Shown one piece after another: positions 45,192 to 54,623 of a stretch of DNA of 64,000 nt. The position numbers and the translations under genes were made by a program. The first letter of the stretch is position 1; every line of letters begins with the position of its first letter. The stretch spans positions 2,628,520 to 2,692,519 of the forward strand of contig NZ_LDAS01000001.1 in assembly GCF_001020565.1 (NCBI RefSeq), in the 5' to 3' direction. Origin of the DNA: Maribacter thermophilus (lineage in GTDB: Bacteria > Bacteroidota > Bacteroidia > Flavobacteriales > Flavobacteriaceae). Below the pieces are notes generated by a model. It was not told where the DNA came from and searched no databases. It worked only from the letters and a program-made list of their open reading frames with translations.

Positions 45192-45914
45192 TTATCTTTT
45201 TAAAATATAATCGACCCCGGCTTTCGCATGAATCTCGGTGGTATTAAAAACAGGGATGTCCACATCTTCCTGCAAAATCATCAAAGGAAACTCCGTACAC
45301 CCCAGAATCACCCCCTCGGCCCCTTGTTTCCTCGCATTTTCTATGACCCCCATCACATAATCCTTTGAAGATGGCACTATTTCACCATAGGTAAGCTCAT
45401 CGATAATGATCCTATGAAGCTCATCGATCACCCCGTGTTTTTCCGGAACCAATACCTCGATACCATGGGCCTCGATTCTTTTTGTGACAAAGGTCTCCTC
45501 CATGCTGTACTTGGTACCTATAAAAAGTACTTTTTTCAAACCTCTTTCCTTGATGGCATTCGCGGTGGCATCCGCGATATGTATGATCGGGACATCCAGC
45601 TTTTCCTGGACGGCATCATACACTTTATGCGGGGTGTTCGCACAGAAAAGAACCGTTTTGGCACCTGCCTTGTCAAGGACCTGTCCGGCTTCTACCAACA
45701 TATGGGCGATGGAGTCCCATTTGTTCTCTATCTGATAGCGATGTACCCTTGCCTGGTTGACCGTATAGACCAATAAGGGAGGATTGGTATTGTTACCATA
45801 ATGATCGTTCACCGATCGGTTGATCATGCTATAATATTCTATGGTGGAATGCCATGATGTTCCCCCGATCAAGCCCAATACGTTCATTTCGGAATCTTCT
45901 TGTTTTTGGATCAT
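45192..45914 (-). CDS. Aspartate/glutamate racemase family protein
   Basis: 240 residues from ATG 45914; ATG 45887 (MNVLGLIGGTS) is an alternative. The two catalytic cysteines are C91 (FCANTPH) and C206 (LGCTEFP). It is cofactor-independent and racemises Asp, Glu or a related amino acid. Directly upstream, one frame off, lies a lipoprotein signal sequence (45829-45996), so the ancestral protein may have been exported and the present start may be secondary. It follows the alpha/beta hydrolase gene and precedes the DASS gene by 3 bp. Confidence 0.88.
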   Translation of the reverse strand: MIQKQEDSEMNVLGLIGGTSWHSTIEYYSMINRSVNDHYGNNTNPPLLVYTVNQARVHRYQIENKWDSIAHMLVEAGQVLDKAGAKTVLFCANTPHKVYDAVQEKLDVPIIHIADATANAIKERGLKKVLFIGTKYSMEETFVTKRIEAHGIEVLVPEKHGVIDELHRIIIDELTYGEIVPSSKDYVMGVIENARKQGAEGVILGCTEFPLMILQEDVDIPVFNTTEIHAKAGVDYILKR

Positions 45915-45996
45915 TCTTATCTTTCATTTTTTCCTCTACCGCTTCATTGCACGAGGCAAGACCTACCGTTAATAGGCAATACAAATATTTCCTCAT
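45829..45996 (-). pseudogene. Out-of-frame lipoprotein signal sequence, likely N-terminus of the racemase
   Basis: From ATG 45996 the frame encodes a good lipoprotein signal, CLLTVGLASC, then a charged stretch, and then runs through the racemase start in the wrong frame to a stop at 45829. A TAATG start at 46020 coupled to the upstream stop is also possible. Removing one base in the A5 run at 45903-45907 joins it in frame to the racemase near its residue 4. Either a frameshift mutation, a sequencing indel, or programmed slippage. Confidence 0.5.
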
Positions 45997-46019
45997 GCAC
46001 ACGTTTCTTTTTATTGTCA

Positions 46020-46910
46020 TTAATTTCCTTTACCGAGCAACGCGATCCATTGATCTCTGTACCCCGTATTACGAACCCCGTTGGAGTGCGCCCTTTTTCC
46101 TTCCGGAACCTCTAGGTCAAACGCATAAATATGATCTTCGGGAATGCCCATCGCCCTATAGGTCTCAACAATAGTCGCCGCGGTAGGCTCCTCTACATGG
46201 TAGGTGCCGTACCAACGATCCAGGGGCGTTTTGCTTTCTTGAAAATACCATTTGGCTATTTTGTCCTTGGAGGAATAGTCCCATCCCCCAGAAAAATCGA
46301 TTACCCTGGCCACCTCATGGGTCTTTGCTATAAAGGCCGACATCCCTCCTCCTTGCGACTGTCCGGCAAGTGCTATTTTGCTCCATTTGGGTTCGCCGTC
46401 TTCCAAGTAACGGCCCCAGTCCCAGTTTTTATCGTTCTCGGACAAATACTCCAAAAGCTTTGTAAGACGGTTAACTATGGCATCATAGGGTCTGTCATCT
46501 ATCAACTTGAACGTAGTATCGCCATACACCCTTCTATTTCTAAATTCCTTTGCACAATCAGAGTTCGCTACCAACGCATCCCCTTTACATATCCGGGCGA
46601 TCGCCGGAGTGTTTATATACGAAAGGTTGATCACCGCATACCCTTGCCGCACCGCGGTATAAAAGAGATTTTTCGGTCCCTTCAGGGCTATACCGTTCGT
46701 ACCCGGGATAAAAAGCAACAACTTTCCCTGTTCGTTGCTTGGGTCATAGGCCACAAAATGGGGTGTATCGGCTTTTTCTATCCTGGGGTCGGTCGCGGAA
46801 GGCTTCACTTCCAGCACCGTATTGGGTGCCGGGAACAAGCCGGGTTCCTGTGCAAAGGAGCAAACGCATTGGGATAAAAACAAAACGGTCAGCAACAAAT
46901 GGTTTTTCAT
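46020..46910 (-). CDS. Secreted alpha/beta hydrolase
   Basis: 296 residues from ATG 46910, which starts a proper signal peptide (LLTVLFLSQCVCSFAQ); a start at 46955 coupled to the upstream stop by TAATG is possible. The nucleophile elbow is GQSQGG and a Ser-His-Asp triad can be expected, with the His perhaps in AHSNGV near the end. Substrate unknown; in this locus an amide or ester of the imported compound is reasonable. Confidence 0.78.
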   Translation of the reverse strand: MKNHLLLTVLFLSQCVCSFAQEPGLFPAPNTVLEVKPSATDPRIEKADTPHFVAYDPSNEQGKLLLFIPGTNGIALKGPKNLFYTAVRQGYAVINLSYINTPAIARICKGDALVANSDCAKEFRNRRVYGDTTFKLIDDRPYDAIVNRLTKLLEYLSENDKNWDWGRYLEDGEPKWSKIALAGQSQGGGMSAFIAKTHEVARVIDFSGGWDYSSKDKIAKWYFQESKTPLDRWYGTYHVEEPTAATIVETYRAMGIPEDHIYAFDLEVPEGKRAHSNGVRNTGYRDQWIALLGKGN

Positions 46911-46954
46911 AGCGCTATATCGGTGTTCGGTTCTACAGGCCATTGTCGCACACA

Positions 46955-47818
46955 TTAAACCGTGATCAATTCATTCCATTTATCAATAAAATCGACACAG
47001 GCCCTTACCATATTTTTTGTGTTCCTTTCCCCTCTCTCCACGGTGGCCTCCTTGGGGTCCAGTTCCCCCCATACGCCCGTCTTCGTCATTTCGAGGGTAG
47101 ATGTCCCTTTACCCGTTTCCTCGGCCTTTAAACCTTCGGAGAGAAACAACAGCTTTTCGGTAGGTTCTTCATTAATGACTGCGGGCACCATATCCGCCAA
47201 ATGCTTGGGCAACGATAATTTAGTCGGTTTGGCTTTGTCCAATTGTACCAAGCTTGGCATCAGGTAAAGGGAATTGGATGTTTCTCCCGTACCGGCATGG
47301 CGATCCAGTGCCCGAGTCTCTTTTTCTTCCCCACTTTGTAGATAAGGCTTCACGGCAACGCCAAAATCTACCGCAACGGCCGAGGTCTTCTGGTTTATCT
47401 GATCCACCAAAAAGGTGGTGATCGCCGTGTTGCCACCGTGCGAGTTCATCAACATAAACCGCTTGAACCCATGTTTTATAAGGCTCTCTACGGTTTCCAT
47501 ATGTACACGCAGTATGGTTTCCGCACTTAGGGTAATGGTGCCCGCAAAGGCCATATGATAAGGGGACTGGCCTGCCATTAACACCGGTGCCACCAAGACA
47601 TCGCGCTCTTGGGCTATAAGCTTACAAAGCTCTATTCCGTTTATAAAATCGGTTCCAATGGGCAGGTGGCTCGAGTGTTGTTCCAATGCCCCGATGGGAA
47701 TAATGGCCAGATCCGATTTCTTTAAAAAATCCTCCACTTCGGGCACTGTCATGTGTGGCAAGTAGTTTTTGATCTTGCTTTCTTTCCAAAGTGGATTGGT
47801 GAGGGATTCTTTCATCAT
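46955..47818 (-). CDS. Creatininase-family amidohydrolase
   Basis: 287 residues. The family metal site is clear: GALEQHSSHLPIGTD (about 43-57) and MNSHGGNT (about 124-131), with a late Glu. Members open cyclic amides such as creatinine or cleave related amides. No signal peptide, so cytoplasmic. The stop overlaps a possible start of the alpha/beta hydrolase gene (TAATG). Confidence 0.88.
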   Translation of the reverse strand: MMKESLTNPLWKESKIKNYLPHMTVPEVEDFLKKSDLAIIPIGALEQHSSHLPIGTDFINGIELCKLIAQERDVLVAPVLMAGQSPYHMAFAGTITLSAETILRVHMETVESLIKHGFKRFMLMNSHGGNTAITTFLVDQINQKTSAVAVDFGVAVKPYLQSGEEKETRALDRHAGTGETSNSLYLMPSLVQLDKAKPTKLSLPKHLADMVPAVINEEPTEKLLFLSEGLKAEETGKGTSTLEMTKTGVWGELDPKEATVERGERNTKNMVRACVDFIDKWNELITV

Positions 47819-47869
47819 TAAAAATTCTTATTTATATAGGTAAATCTGCACTTTATGAATACTCGTACC

Positions 47870-48808
47870 TTATTTGATTACTATAGTTTCCAAATGAACA
47901 GGGACAATAACATTTGCATTGGGCGATACCGCTTTTACTTCGTCGATAAAAGGCATTACTTTTCTCTTGATAGGATCTTCTTGGGAAAAGCCATAGGGAA
48001 CCCTAAAATTATCCCAATGTACTGGTATAATGGTTTTTGGAAAACCTGTTAGCGACATTAAACGTTCCGTATATTTATAGATTTCCAACCGTGAAAGATT
48101 GATGCCCGGCACAAGGACATCAGGTCGTAGTCCGGCTACTTCCCTTTCAATAAAATTCATTGATCCGGAGGTAAGTATTTTATGCGAATCGATACGCAAC
48201 AAAAACATAAGGGACCCCCCTTCTATAAATTCCCCTACCCTCAAAGGAACATTTAACTTAGCGGGATCTGAATATGTTTCTGATTGAAAGTAACGCTTAT
48301 CGCCCAAAGCCGAATGAATGGAAGGTACCACCCTTACCGAAAAACCATCGAACTGATAATCTTCCCCTCCTTTAACGGTAATCAATTGTTTTTGTGCTAT
48401 ACCATAAGCCTTTAAGATAGTGGATGTAGTTTCTGTCCCAATAACAACTGCTCCCGTTTTTTTGGCAATGTAGGGTACATCCGCCAAGTGATCTGTATGG
48501 GAATGATGGACCAAAATATAATCTGCCTTGGTAATTACTTTATTTATGGCCACGGTATCCGATTCGTAAATATCATCACCATCATATACCTTACGGTCAT
48601 CTCCCTCTCCATAAAAACGAGGGTTTCCCTTTAATTTGACCCTAGAAATATAAGGGTCCACCAAAATGGTAAGGCTATCGTTTGTAATTTCCCAACCAGC
48701 GACCCCCAGGTATTTCATATGCACTTCTTGACCCAACAAATTTTGGGCGCTCACCAATACGCAACAAAGACCGATATATTTAACGAGAATCGATTTCAAT
48801 TTAATCAT
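47870..48808 (-). CDS. Secreted metallo-beta-lactamase-fold hydrolase
   Basis: 312 residues, signal peptide at about 1-27. The zinc motif HSHTDH is at about 99-104, with further ligands in VPSIHSALGD and the late VPVHWDN. It belongs to the UlaG-like, single-domain MBL group acting on lactones, cyclic phosphates or amides. The gene is more AT-rich than its neighbours on either side (25 of 60 GC at 48121-48180), as if inserted separately into the operon. Confidence 0.85.
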   Translation of the reverse strand: MIKLKSILVKYIGLCCVLVSAQNLLGQEVHMKYLGVAGWEITNDSLTILVDPYISRVKLKGNPRFYGEGDDRKVYDGDDIYESDTVAINKVITKADYILVHHSHTDHLADVPYIAKKTGAVVIGTETTSTILKAYGIAQKQLITVKGGEDYQFDGFSVRVVPSIHSALGDKRYFQSETYSDPAKLNVPLRVGEFIEGGSLMFLLRIDSHKILTSGSMNFIEREVAGLRPDVLVPGINLSRLEIYKYTERLMSLTGFPKTIIPVHWDNFRVPYGFSQEDPIKRKVMPFIDEVKAVSPNANVIVPVHLETIVIK

Positions 48809-48819
48809 TTCAGTGTTTT

Positions 48820-49296
48820 TTAATCTTCCACTTCAACCACGCATTCCACTTCTACGGCCTGTGCCCTTGGCAATGTTGCTACACCGATGGCCGCCCTGGC
48901 ATGGATGCCCCTTTCTCCAAAAACGGCTACCATTAGGTCGGAAAAACCATCTATCACCTTGGGTTGCTCTATAAAATCAGGTGTGGAGTTCACTAGGGCC
49001 AACACCTTTACGATACGTTTTACCTTTTTTAGGTCGCCCAACATTTCCTTAAGGACGGCGATTTGGTTGATGGCCGTTAAACGTGCCCCCTCGTAGCCTT
49101 TTTCTATGGAAATATCAGCTCCCAATTTTCCCGTTATCTCTACCCCATTGGCGTACCTTGGTCCTTTTCCCGCCAAAAAAACAAGGTTTCCCGTACGTAC
49201 CCCGTTCACATAATTTGCCACCGGATTAGGGGCTTTGGGCAGCTCTATGCCAAGTTCCGCCAACCTGGCTTCCGGATCGTAGACTTTGTGTTCCAT
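48820..49296 (-). CDS. RidA-family protein (enamine/imine deaminase type), cytoplasmic paralog
   Basis: 158 residues from ATG 49296; the upstream in-frame TTG at 49302 is less likely. RidA proteins hydrolyse reactive enamine/imine intermediates to keto acid and ammonia. The binding arginine (R in HARAAIGV) and the late Glu in AVEVEC are kept. It has about 30 extra residues compared with typical RidA (about 125-130). A clear paralog of the lipoprotein at 62986-63573. Its start lies 3 bp from the amidohydrolase stop. Confidence 0.88.
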   Translation of the reverse strand: MEHKVYDPEARLAELGIELPKAPNPVANYVNGVRTGNLVFLAGKGPRYANGVEITGKLGADISIEKGYEGARLTAINQIAVLKEMLGDLKKVKRIVKVLALVNSTPDFIEQPKVIDGFSDLMVAVFGERGIHARAAIGVATLPRAQAVEVECVVEVED

Positions 49297-49298
49297 TC

Positions 49299-51356
49299 TC
49301 AATTCTGTGTATCCCTATTAGGTGTAAAATCCGCCGCTGTCCACAAACCTTCGCTTTCATAATAATTTCCGTTGGTCATTACCGCGGACACCGTCCTAAT
49401 ATTGTCTATGTTTTCCAACGGGTTCTTGTCCAAAATGGCGATATCCGCCTCTTTGCCTACTTCCAACGTCCCCGTTACATCATCCATGCCCATGGCCTTG
49501 GCAGGCACTATGGTCGCCGTTCTGATGGCTTCCAACGGAGTTAGCCCCCCTAACTTGTTATAGGTCTCTATCTCTAAAAAGAGCCCGAATCCCGGTGCAA
49601 AGTTGTCGGTACCGGCAACTACCGGAATACCCGCTTTATAGAACTTGCCGATCACCTCCGCGGACTTAATAATATTCTGTTTCAATTTTTCGGCACGGGC
49701 TTCGGACGCTCCCGCCCTGAACCTTTTGCCCTCGAAGAGTTCGTAGGCCATCCTATAGGCTTCCGGCTCCAGGGTTTCCACGGGTTCGCCTTTGGGCAAT
49801 GTACGTATTACGCCCAACCCAAGGGTAACGTCCAGAACGGTACCGTGCTTTAGGTAAAAGGCGATGGCATCGTTCACCATTTCGTCCGTAACTTCATTGT
49901 CCACCATGAAATAAGGGCCTAGATCCGATATTTTCTTGTCCGTAAACAAAGCCCCTAAAATCCTATTGTAGTGGCTCAACATATCCATACCATCTTCTAC
50001 CGCCAACCGTGCATCGTTCACCAGGGCGGGCACATGACCGGTGACCGTCATGCCCACTTTATGGGCCTCTTCCGCCAATACTTTTAACATTTCGGGTTCT
50101 ATGGAGGTATAGATCTTGATCTGCTTGTAACCGTTCTTATGGTACAGTGCCACTGTTTCCTTTGCCTCCTCTACCGACCTTGCACGTATTACACCGTTGC
50201 CCTTTATGCCTGGGCCATCGGTCATACCCGCCAAAAGGATATCGGGTCCCAATGCCCCGTCCTTGGCAATGGCGTCCCTAAATGCGGTCGCGAACTCCAG
50301 TTCGTTTCCATTGTCCCGGATCGTGGTAACCCCACCGGCCAAATAAGCGGGTGCCCATTGTACCTGGTTGGAGTGGGCGTGCATGTCCCATAGCCCTGGG
50401 ATCAGGGTCTTCCCTTTTACATCGATCACCTTGGCCCCTTTCGGTACCTTTACGGACTCCCTTTTGCCGATCTCGACGATCTTGCCCTCTTCGACAATGA
50501 TCGTCATATCCTTTCTGACCCCTTCACCGGCCACATCAACAACATCGCCCCCTACCAAGGCTACCACCGGGTATTCCGGGCCTTTCAGGTCTTGGGTGTA
50601 CTCGGCCAGCTGGGCCATTTGTTCCTCTACATTGCCCTGGATAAAGGTGGGTAATGCCTCTTCGTATTCCTCTTTGATCATTTCCCTGATCTGGGTGTTC
50701 GCCTTCACCAAGGCGACCAAATTCTGCGACTCGTCCAACCAAATGGTTCTACCGCCCCAGTTGACACCGGTAGTAACATATCTGTCCAATACCCTTTGCT
50801 CACCACCTATCGTCACGGTATCCTTGCCCCTATGGGTCACCGTTACCTCTCCCCTGGGGAAGGTGGGCAGGCTTTCTTGCCCATATTTAAAATAGCAATG
50901 GTACAGCATCATCTCTATGCCCGCAGGAATATTACTGTGGAGGGGAAAGAAATGGCCGGACACCTTTTGCGTTACCTTGTCAAAATGTTTTTCCCAAACG
51001 GTAATCTCTTCGGGACCTATTTTCTCCACTTCAAGAATATTGGTGGTATCCTTGGAGATTCTTTTGCTGCTGTAATAAACAGGTTCCAAATCTTTGGTAA
51101 GCCGCAATTCCGACAACACCCCCGAAATGCGTCCCCGCTCGTTTTCGCCCTGCAGCGATTTTACATATATGGTATCGTTCTCGGTGTACACCTCATAGGT
51201 CTCCTCACCGATAGGGGATTGCCTTCTGTGCACTATGAATGTTCCATCATCGGTGAAATTGTCCCACTTTGACGATTCCGATGTACATGAAACCAACGAT
51301 ATGGACAGGAACAGCCCCGTACATAGTGATTTTGTGTATTTGCTAATACTTATCAT
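49299..51356 (-). CDS. Lipoprotein amidohydrolase (imidazolonepropionase-like family)
   Basis: 685 residues from ATG 51356, which begins a lipoprotein signal (LFLSISLVSC); an in-frame start at 51401 is possible. About 230 residues of beta-rich N-terminal region precede the metal-dependent TIM-barrel domain: WDMHAHSN, the carbamylated-Lys-like KQIKIYTS, GHVPA, LSHYN and AGTDNF. Substrates in this family include dipeptides, cyclic amides and hydantoins. Paralog of the amidohydrolase at 52579-54564. High GC compared with the genome. Confidence 0.88.
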   Translation of the reverse strand: MISISKYTKSLCTGLFLSISLVSCTSESSKWDNFTDDGTFIVHRRQSPIGEETYEVYTENDTIYVKSLQGENERGRISGVLSELRLTKDLEPVYYSSKRISKDTTNILEVEKIGPEEITVWEKHFDKVTQKVSGHFFPLHSNIPAGIEMMLYHCYFKYGQESLPTFPRGEVTVTHRGKDTVTIGGEQRVLDRYVTTGVNWGGRTIWLDESQNLVALVKANTQIREMIKEEYEEALPTFIQGNVEEQMAQLAEYTQDLKGPEYPVVALVGGDVVDVAGEGVRKDMTIIVEEGKIVEIGKRESVKVPKGAKVIDVKGKTLIPGLWDMHAHSNQVQWAPAYLAGGVTTIRDNGNELEFATAFRDAIAKDGALGPDILLAGMTDGPGIKGNGVIRARSVEEAKETVALYHKNGYKQIKIYTSIEPEMLKVLAEEAHKVGMTVTGHVPALVNDARLAVEDGMDMLSHYNRILGALFTDKKISDLGPYFMVDNEVTDEMVNDAIAFYLKHGTVLDVTLGLGVIRTLPKGEPVETLEPEAYRMAYELFEGKRFRAGASEARAEKLKQNIIKSAEVIGKFYKAGIPVVAGTDNFAPGFGLFLEIETYNKLGGLTPLEAIRTATIVPAKAMGMDDVTGTLEVGKEADIAILDKNPLENIDNIRTVSAVMTNGNYYESEGLWTAADFTPNRDTQN

Positions 51357-51407
51357 TGATCTTATAGTTTTTCTTCCATTTTTTATTGAACCATAATTCA
51401 CCTTATA

Positions 51408-52529
51408 TCAAGGAAACTTTGGAACGTATTTGTTAAAGTAATAGAGGTTCAGCTCATCAGAGTTACTCTCGATAATGTCTGGTTTTTCGTCCCCGTTCAA
51501 ATCACTGACCATGATATCATAGGTGTTGAATTTTTTATCGCTCAACACTATTTTTTTCCAACTTTTACCATCTTCCTGATTTAGAAAAACAGTATTGGGC
51601 GCCGCTACATTACCTATGACAATATCCATAGTGCCATCCATATCCATATCGGCAACCGACAGGGAATATGATTTATCGGAACTGGCATCGAATACCATTT
51701 TTCTATTAAAATCCCCTTTTTTACTTCCAAAATAAATCACGTTAGGCTCGCCTATATTAGCTGTTACAATATCTAAATATCCATCTTTGTCCATATCGGC
51801 AATAGCAACAGATCTGGTATTGTCCGTACCTGTACCATAGGGTATTCTTTTAGAGAAATTAAGCTTGCCATCATTTAGATACACATAATTGGGCTGCTCG
51901 TCCCTATTGGCCAGAATAAGATCATTATGGCCATCAGCGTTCATATCCGCCACTTCAACATCTATTGTAGAGTCTTTTTTAGAACCAAAACCTATAGATT
52001 TGGTAAAGTTTCCCTTTCCATCATTAAGGCATATCTCATTTTCCTTTCCACGGTTGGTTATTAGAATATCCATATCACCATCACCATCGATGTCCGCAAC
52101 TACGATATTTCTAGTGGGTGCATACGCTTCACCGAACCTAGAACCTTTTGTGAATTTCCCATTTCCATCATTGATAAAGATGTAATTGGGCGCCATATCG
52201 TTACCAACGGCTATATCCAAATCGCCATCGTTGTCAAAATCGGCAAGCTCGGTGGAATAACTGGTTTCTTGCTCGTCACCCAAAATCTGTGAAACGGTAA
52301 ATACGCCCCTGCCATTATTAAAGAAAACCCTATTTTGACCTGGCCAATGGCGACCGTTGGCCACGAGTATATCCACATCTCCATCCTTGTCTATATCTCC
52401 CAAGCCCATAGATGCCGTACGCTCTTTATAGGTACCTAAAATTAACCTGCCACTGGTAAAGAACTCAGAAGACTGACTATAACCTGTAGCTACAAAAAGT
52501 GAAAAAAGAAATATATATATCTGTTTCAT
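51408..52529 (-). CDS. Secreted FG-GAP/VCBS repeat protein, seven-bladed propeller
   Basis: 373 residues from ATG 52529, chosen for its signal peptide (MKQIYIFLFSLFVATGYSQ). Seven copies of a repeat with the calcium-binding DxDxDGxxD pattern, for example ADFDNDGDLDI and ADMDKDGYLDI, spaced about 50 residues, predict a seven-bladed beta-propeller. Possibly a binding or surface protein. It interrupts the run of enzymes and is distinctly AT-rich (20 of 60 GC at 51661-51720) compared with its neighbours. Confidence 0.85.
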   Translation of the reverse strand: MKQIYIFLFSLFVATGYSQSSEFFTSGRLILGTYKERTASMGLGDIDKDGDVDILVANGRHWPGQNRVFFNNGRGVFTVSQILGDEQETSYSTELADFDNDGDLDIAVGNDMAPNYIFINDGNGKFTKGSRFGEAYAPTRNIVVADIDGDGDMDILITNRGKENEICLNDGKGNFTKSIGFGSKKDSTIDVEVADMNADGHNDLILANRDEQPNYVYLNDGKLNFSKRIPYGTGTDNTRSVAIADMDKDGYLDIVTANIGEPNVIYFGSKKGDFNRKMVFDASSDKSYSLSVADMDMDGTMDIVIGNVAAPNTVFLNQEDGKSWKKIVLSDKKFNTYDIMVSDLNGDEKPDIIESNSDELNLYYFNKYVPKFP

Positions 52530-52578
52530 TATTATTTTTTTAAATGTATGATTGGTGAGTTTGCCCGTTATTACGGAT

Positions 52579-54564
52579 CTATTTAAAATGATCGATGCCC
52601 ACGCTATTGTACAGTTCCTTGGCATAGTAAAGGTTACCGCCCTTCATGGTCCATTCCACCCTACGGATGTCGCTGATATCTTCCAAAGGGTTTCCGTCTA
52701 TAAAAATCAAATCCGCTTTCTTTCCAGGCTCAATAGAACCATAGGAGTCGGAGACCCCCGTTATTTCCGCAGATTTTATGGTCGCCAATTTCAACACCTC
52801 ATTGATCGGGATACCGGCCTTTACATAAAGTTCCAGCTCGCGATGGTACAAAAACCCGGGAAGCCCATCGGTACCGGGAACGATATCCACCCCTTTGTGG
52901 TACAGATCTGAAATTACATCCAACATTTTATCATAGCTCGCCCTGTACCTCGCGATCTGCTCCCCTTCTTGCGGCAGCCCACCGGCATAAAAACTACGCT
53001 GGTATATGACCGGGAACCTATCTTCGACCATGCCGTAGGTCGGGCTTACCTCTCCCAATTGGGCCAAAAACTTGTTTTCGAAAATGGCCGCCGTAGGGTC
53101 CACCAGGATATCCTTTTCAAGGAGAAGGTCGATAAAATCGGTATATTCCCTTGATTTAAGATCCAGATCGGCCCCATATTGTGCAGGCATCGTAAATCGC
53201 AGCGGGGTTCTGGTATCTATGGTGTCCGATAAGAAGTTAAGGAACAGCATATTGATATGCTGGATCTCGTTATACCCCTGCTCAATGGCCTGTGTTGCGT
53301 TCATGAACGCAGGAATATGTCCGCTCACCCGCATACCAAGGGAATGGGCCTTTTCCGTCAAAGGGGCCACCCATTCGGGTTTTATGGAGCTATATAATTT
53401 GATCTGCTGATAGCCCAATCTTTTATAATCCTCTATCTCCGCCAATCCCTCTTCCAGTGTTTCCACCACGTTCCTTTGGTTCGCGAACGGACCGGGACCA
53501 TCGATGATACCACAAAAGGTTACGATGTGCGGCCCAATAATCTCATTGTTCTCGAACTGGTCCCTTAACCGATATAACTGTTTGTTATTGGCCAGATCCC
53601 TGACGGAAGTCACCCCTCCGGCAAGATATAACGCCCCCCTGAACTTCGAATTATGGGTATGCATATCGAACATGCCCGGCATAAGGGTCTTATCTGTACC
53701 ATCAACGACCTGAACATCGCCAGAAATAGTTTTTTGACCCGTTGGTACGATTGCCTCAATGGTTTCGCCGTCTACGAAAACATCTTGGTTCGGAAGCAAA
53801 GATCCTTCCTTGGTAAATACATTTACATTTTTAACGACTACCCTATCCATGGCATGGGTAAGGTCTTTAGCGACTTCGGCGAGACCTTGGTCCTCTATGG
53901 AATCCTGCATCTTCTTCATCTCCAATCGAAGATCGCTAAAGTCCTTTCTGACAATGTGGAGGTTTCCGGCTATTTTGCACACCATTTGGCCCCCTTGCAT
54001 CCAGATATAGGTCGGACTCAGGTCCAAGCCCTTCATGATAAGTAGGTCAAGCGTATCTCCATTGGATAGTTCTAACGGTGTCTTTTTTGTCAACTCCGCC
54101 TCGCCCGTCGGATACAGTGCCACTTTCCCCGTTTCCGATTTCAGGGCAAGTTGGGCAAGAATTTCATATACCGCGGGGGAACCATCAAAGCGAAAATAAA
54201 GTTGCCCCCCTTCAAAATCATCCTTGGAAGTACCGAACATATTGTTGATGGTTGCCGTCCCATCCGCCACCAAAAAACTCTCATCTATCGCCACCTTGGA
54301 ATAATTGATCCCCTTTACGGTCTGGGCGGTAATAAAGTTTTCGTCGCTAAGCGATATTTCCTCGTTATATTCCGGTCCGCGGCCTCTATCGGTATAGGTG
54401 TAGTAATATTTATAACCATGGTCCGATGTCTGCCATTTCTCATAAGTGCCCGCTAGGCTTTCCCGGAACACCACATCGTAAACGGTCTTGTCCTGCTCTT
54501 TTACATCTTTACACGAGAACAGCAGGCTTACCGCCAAAACAATTATTCCAACAGGATATTTCAT
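52579..54564 (-). CDS. Second lipoprotein amidohydrolase (imidazolonepropionase-like family)
   Basis: 661 residues. Lipoprotein signal VSLLFSC with lipidated Cys near 18. A beta-rich N-terminal region of about 230 residues is followed by the catalytic barrel: FDMHTHNS, QQIKLYSS, GHIPAF, IQHINM and PGTDGL. Paralog of 49299-51356, so the two may act on related or sequential substrates outside the inner membrane. GC-rich stretches. Confidence 0.88.
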   Translation of the reverse strand: MKYPVGIIVLAVSLLFSCKDVKEQDKTVYDVVFRESLAGTYEKWQTSDHGYKYYYTYTDRGRGPEYNEEISLSDENFITAQTVKGINYSKVAIDESFLVADGTATINNMFGTSKDDFEGGQLYFRFDGSPAVYEILAQLALKSETGKVALYPTGEAELTKKTPLELSNGDTLDLLIMKGLDLSPTYIWMQGGQMVCKIAGNLHIVRKDFSDLRLEMKKMQDSIEDQGLAEVAKDLTHAMDRVVVKNVNVFTKEGSLLPNQDVFVDGETIEAIVPTGQKTISGDVQVVDGTDKTLMPGMFDMHTHNSKFRGALYLAGGVTSVRDLANNKQLYRLRDQFENNEIIGPHIVTFCGIIDGPGPFANQRNVVETLEEGLAEIEDYKRLGYQQIKLYSSIKPEWVAPLTEKAHSLGMRVSGHIPAFMNATQAIEQGYNEIQHINMLFLNFLSDTIDTRTPLRFTMPAQYGADLDLKSREYTDFIDLLLEKDILVDPTAAIFENKFLAQLGEVSPTYGMVEDRFPVIYQRSFYAGGLPQEGEQIARYRASYDKMLDVISDLYHKGVDIVPGTDGLPGFLYHRELELYVKAGIPINEVLKLATIKSAEITGVSDSYGSIEPGKKADLIFIDGNPLEDISDIRRVEWTMKGGNLYYAKELYNSVGIDHFK

Positions 54565-54623
54565 AGATGGATATTAAAAAATAGGGTTCATTAAAAATGT
54601 GTGCGATAAAGCGCCAAGAACTA

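Noticed and set aside
51408-52529. Regular repeats that could be taken for a DNA repeat array
   Set aside because: The periodicity is at protein level (VCBS motifs, about 150 bp spacing); the DNA copies are diverged and there is no CRISPR-like repeat-spacer pattern.
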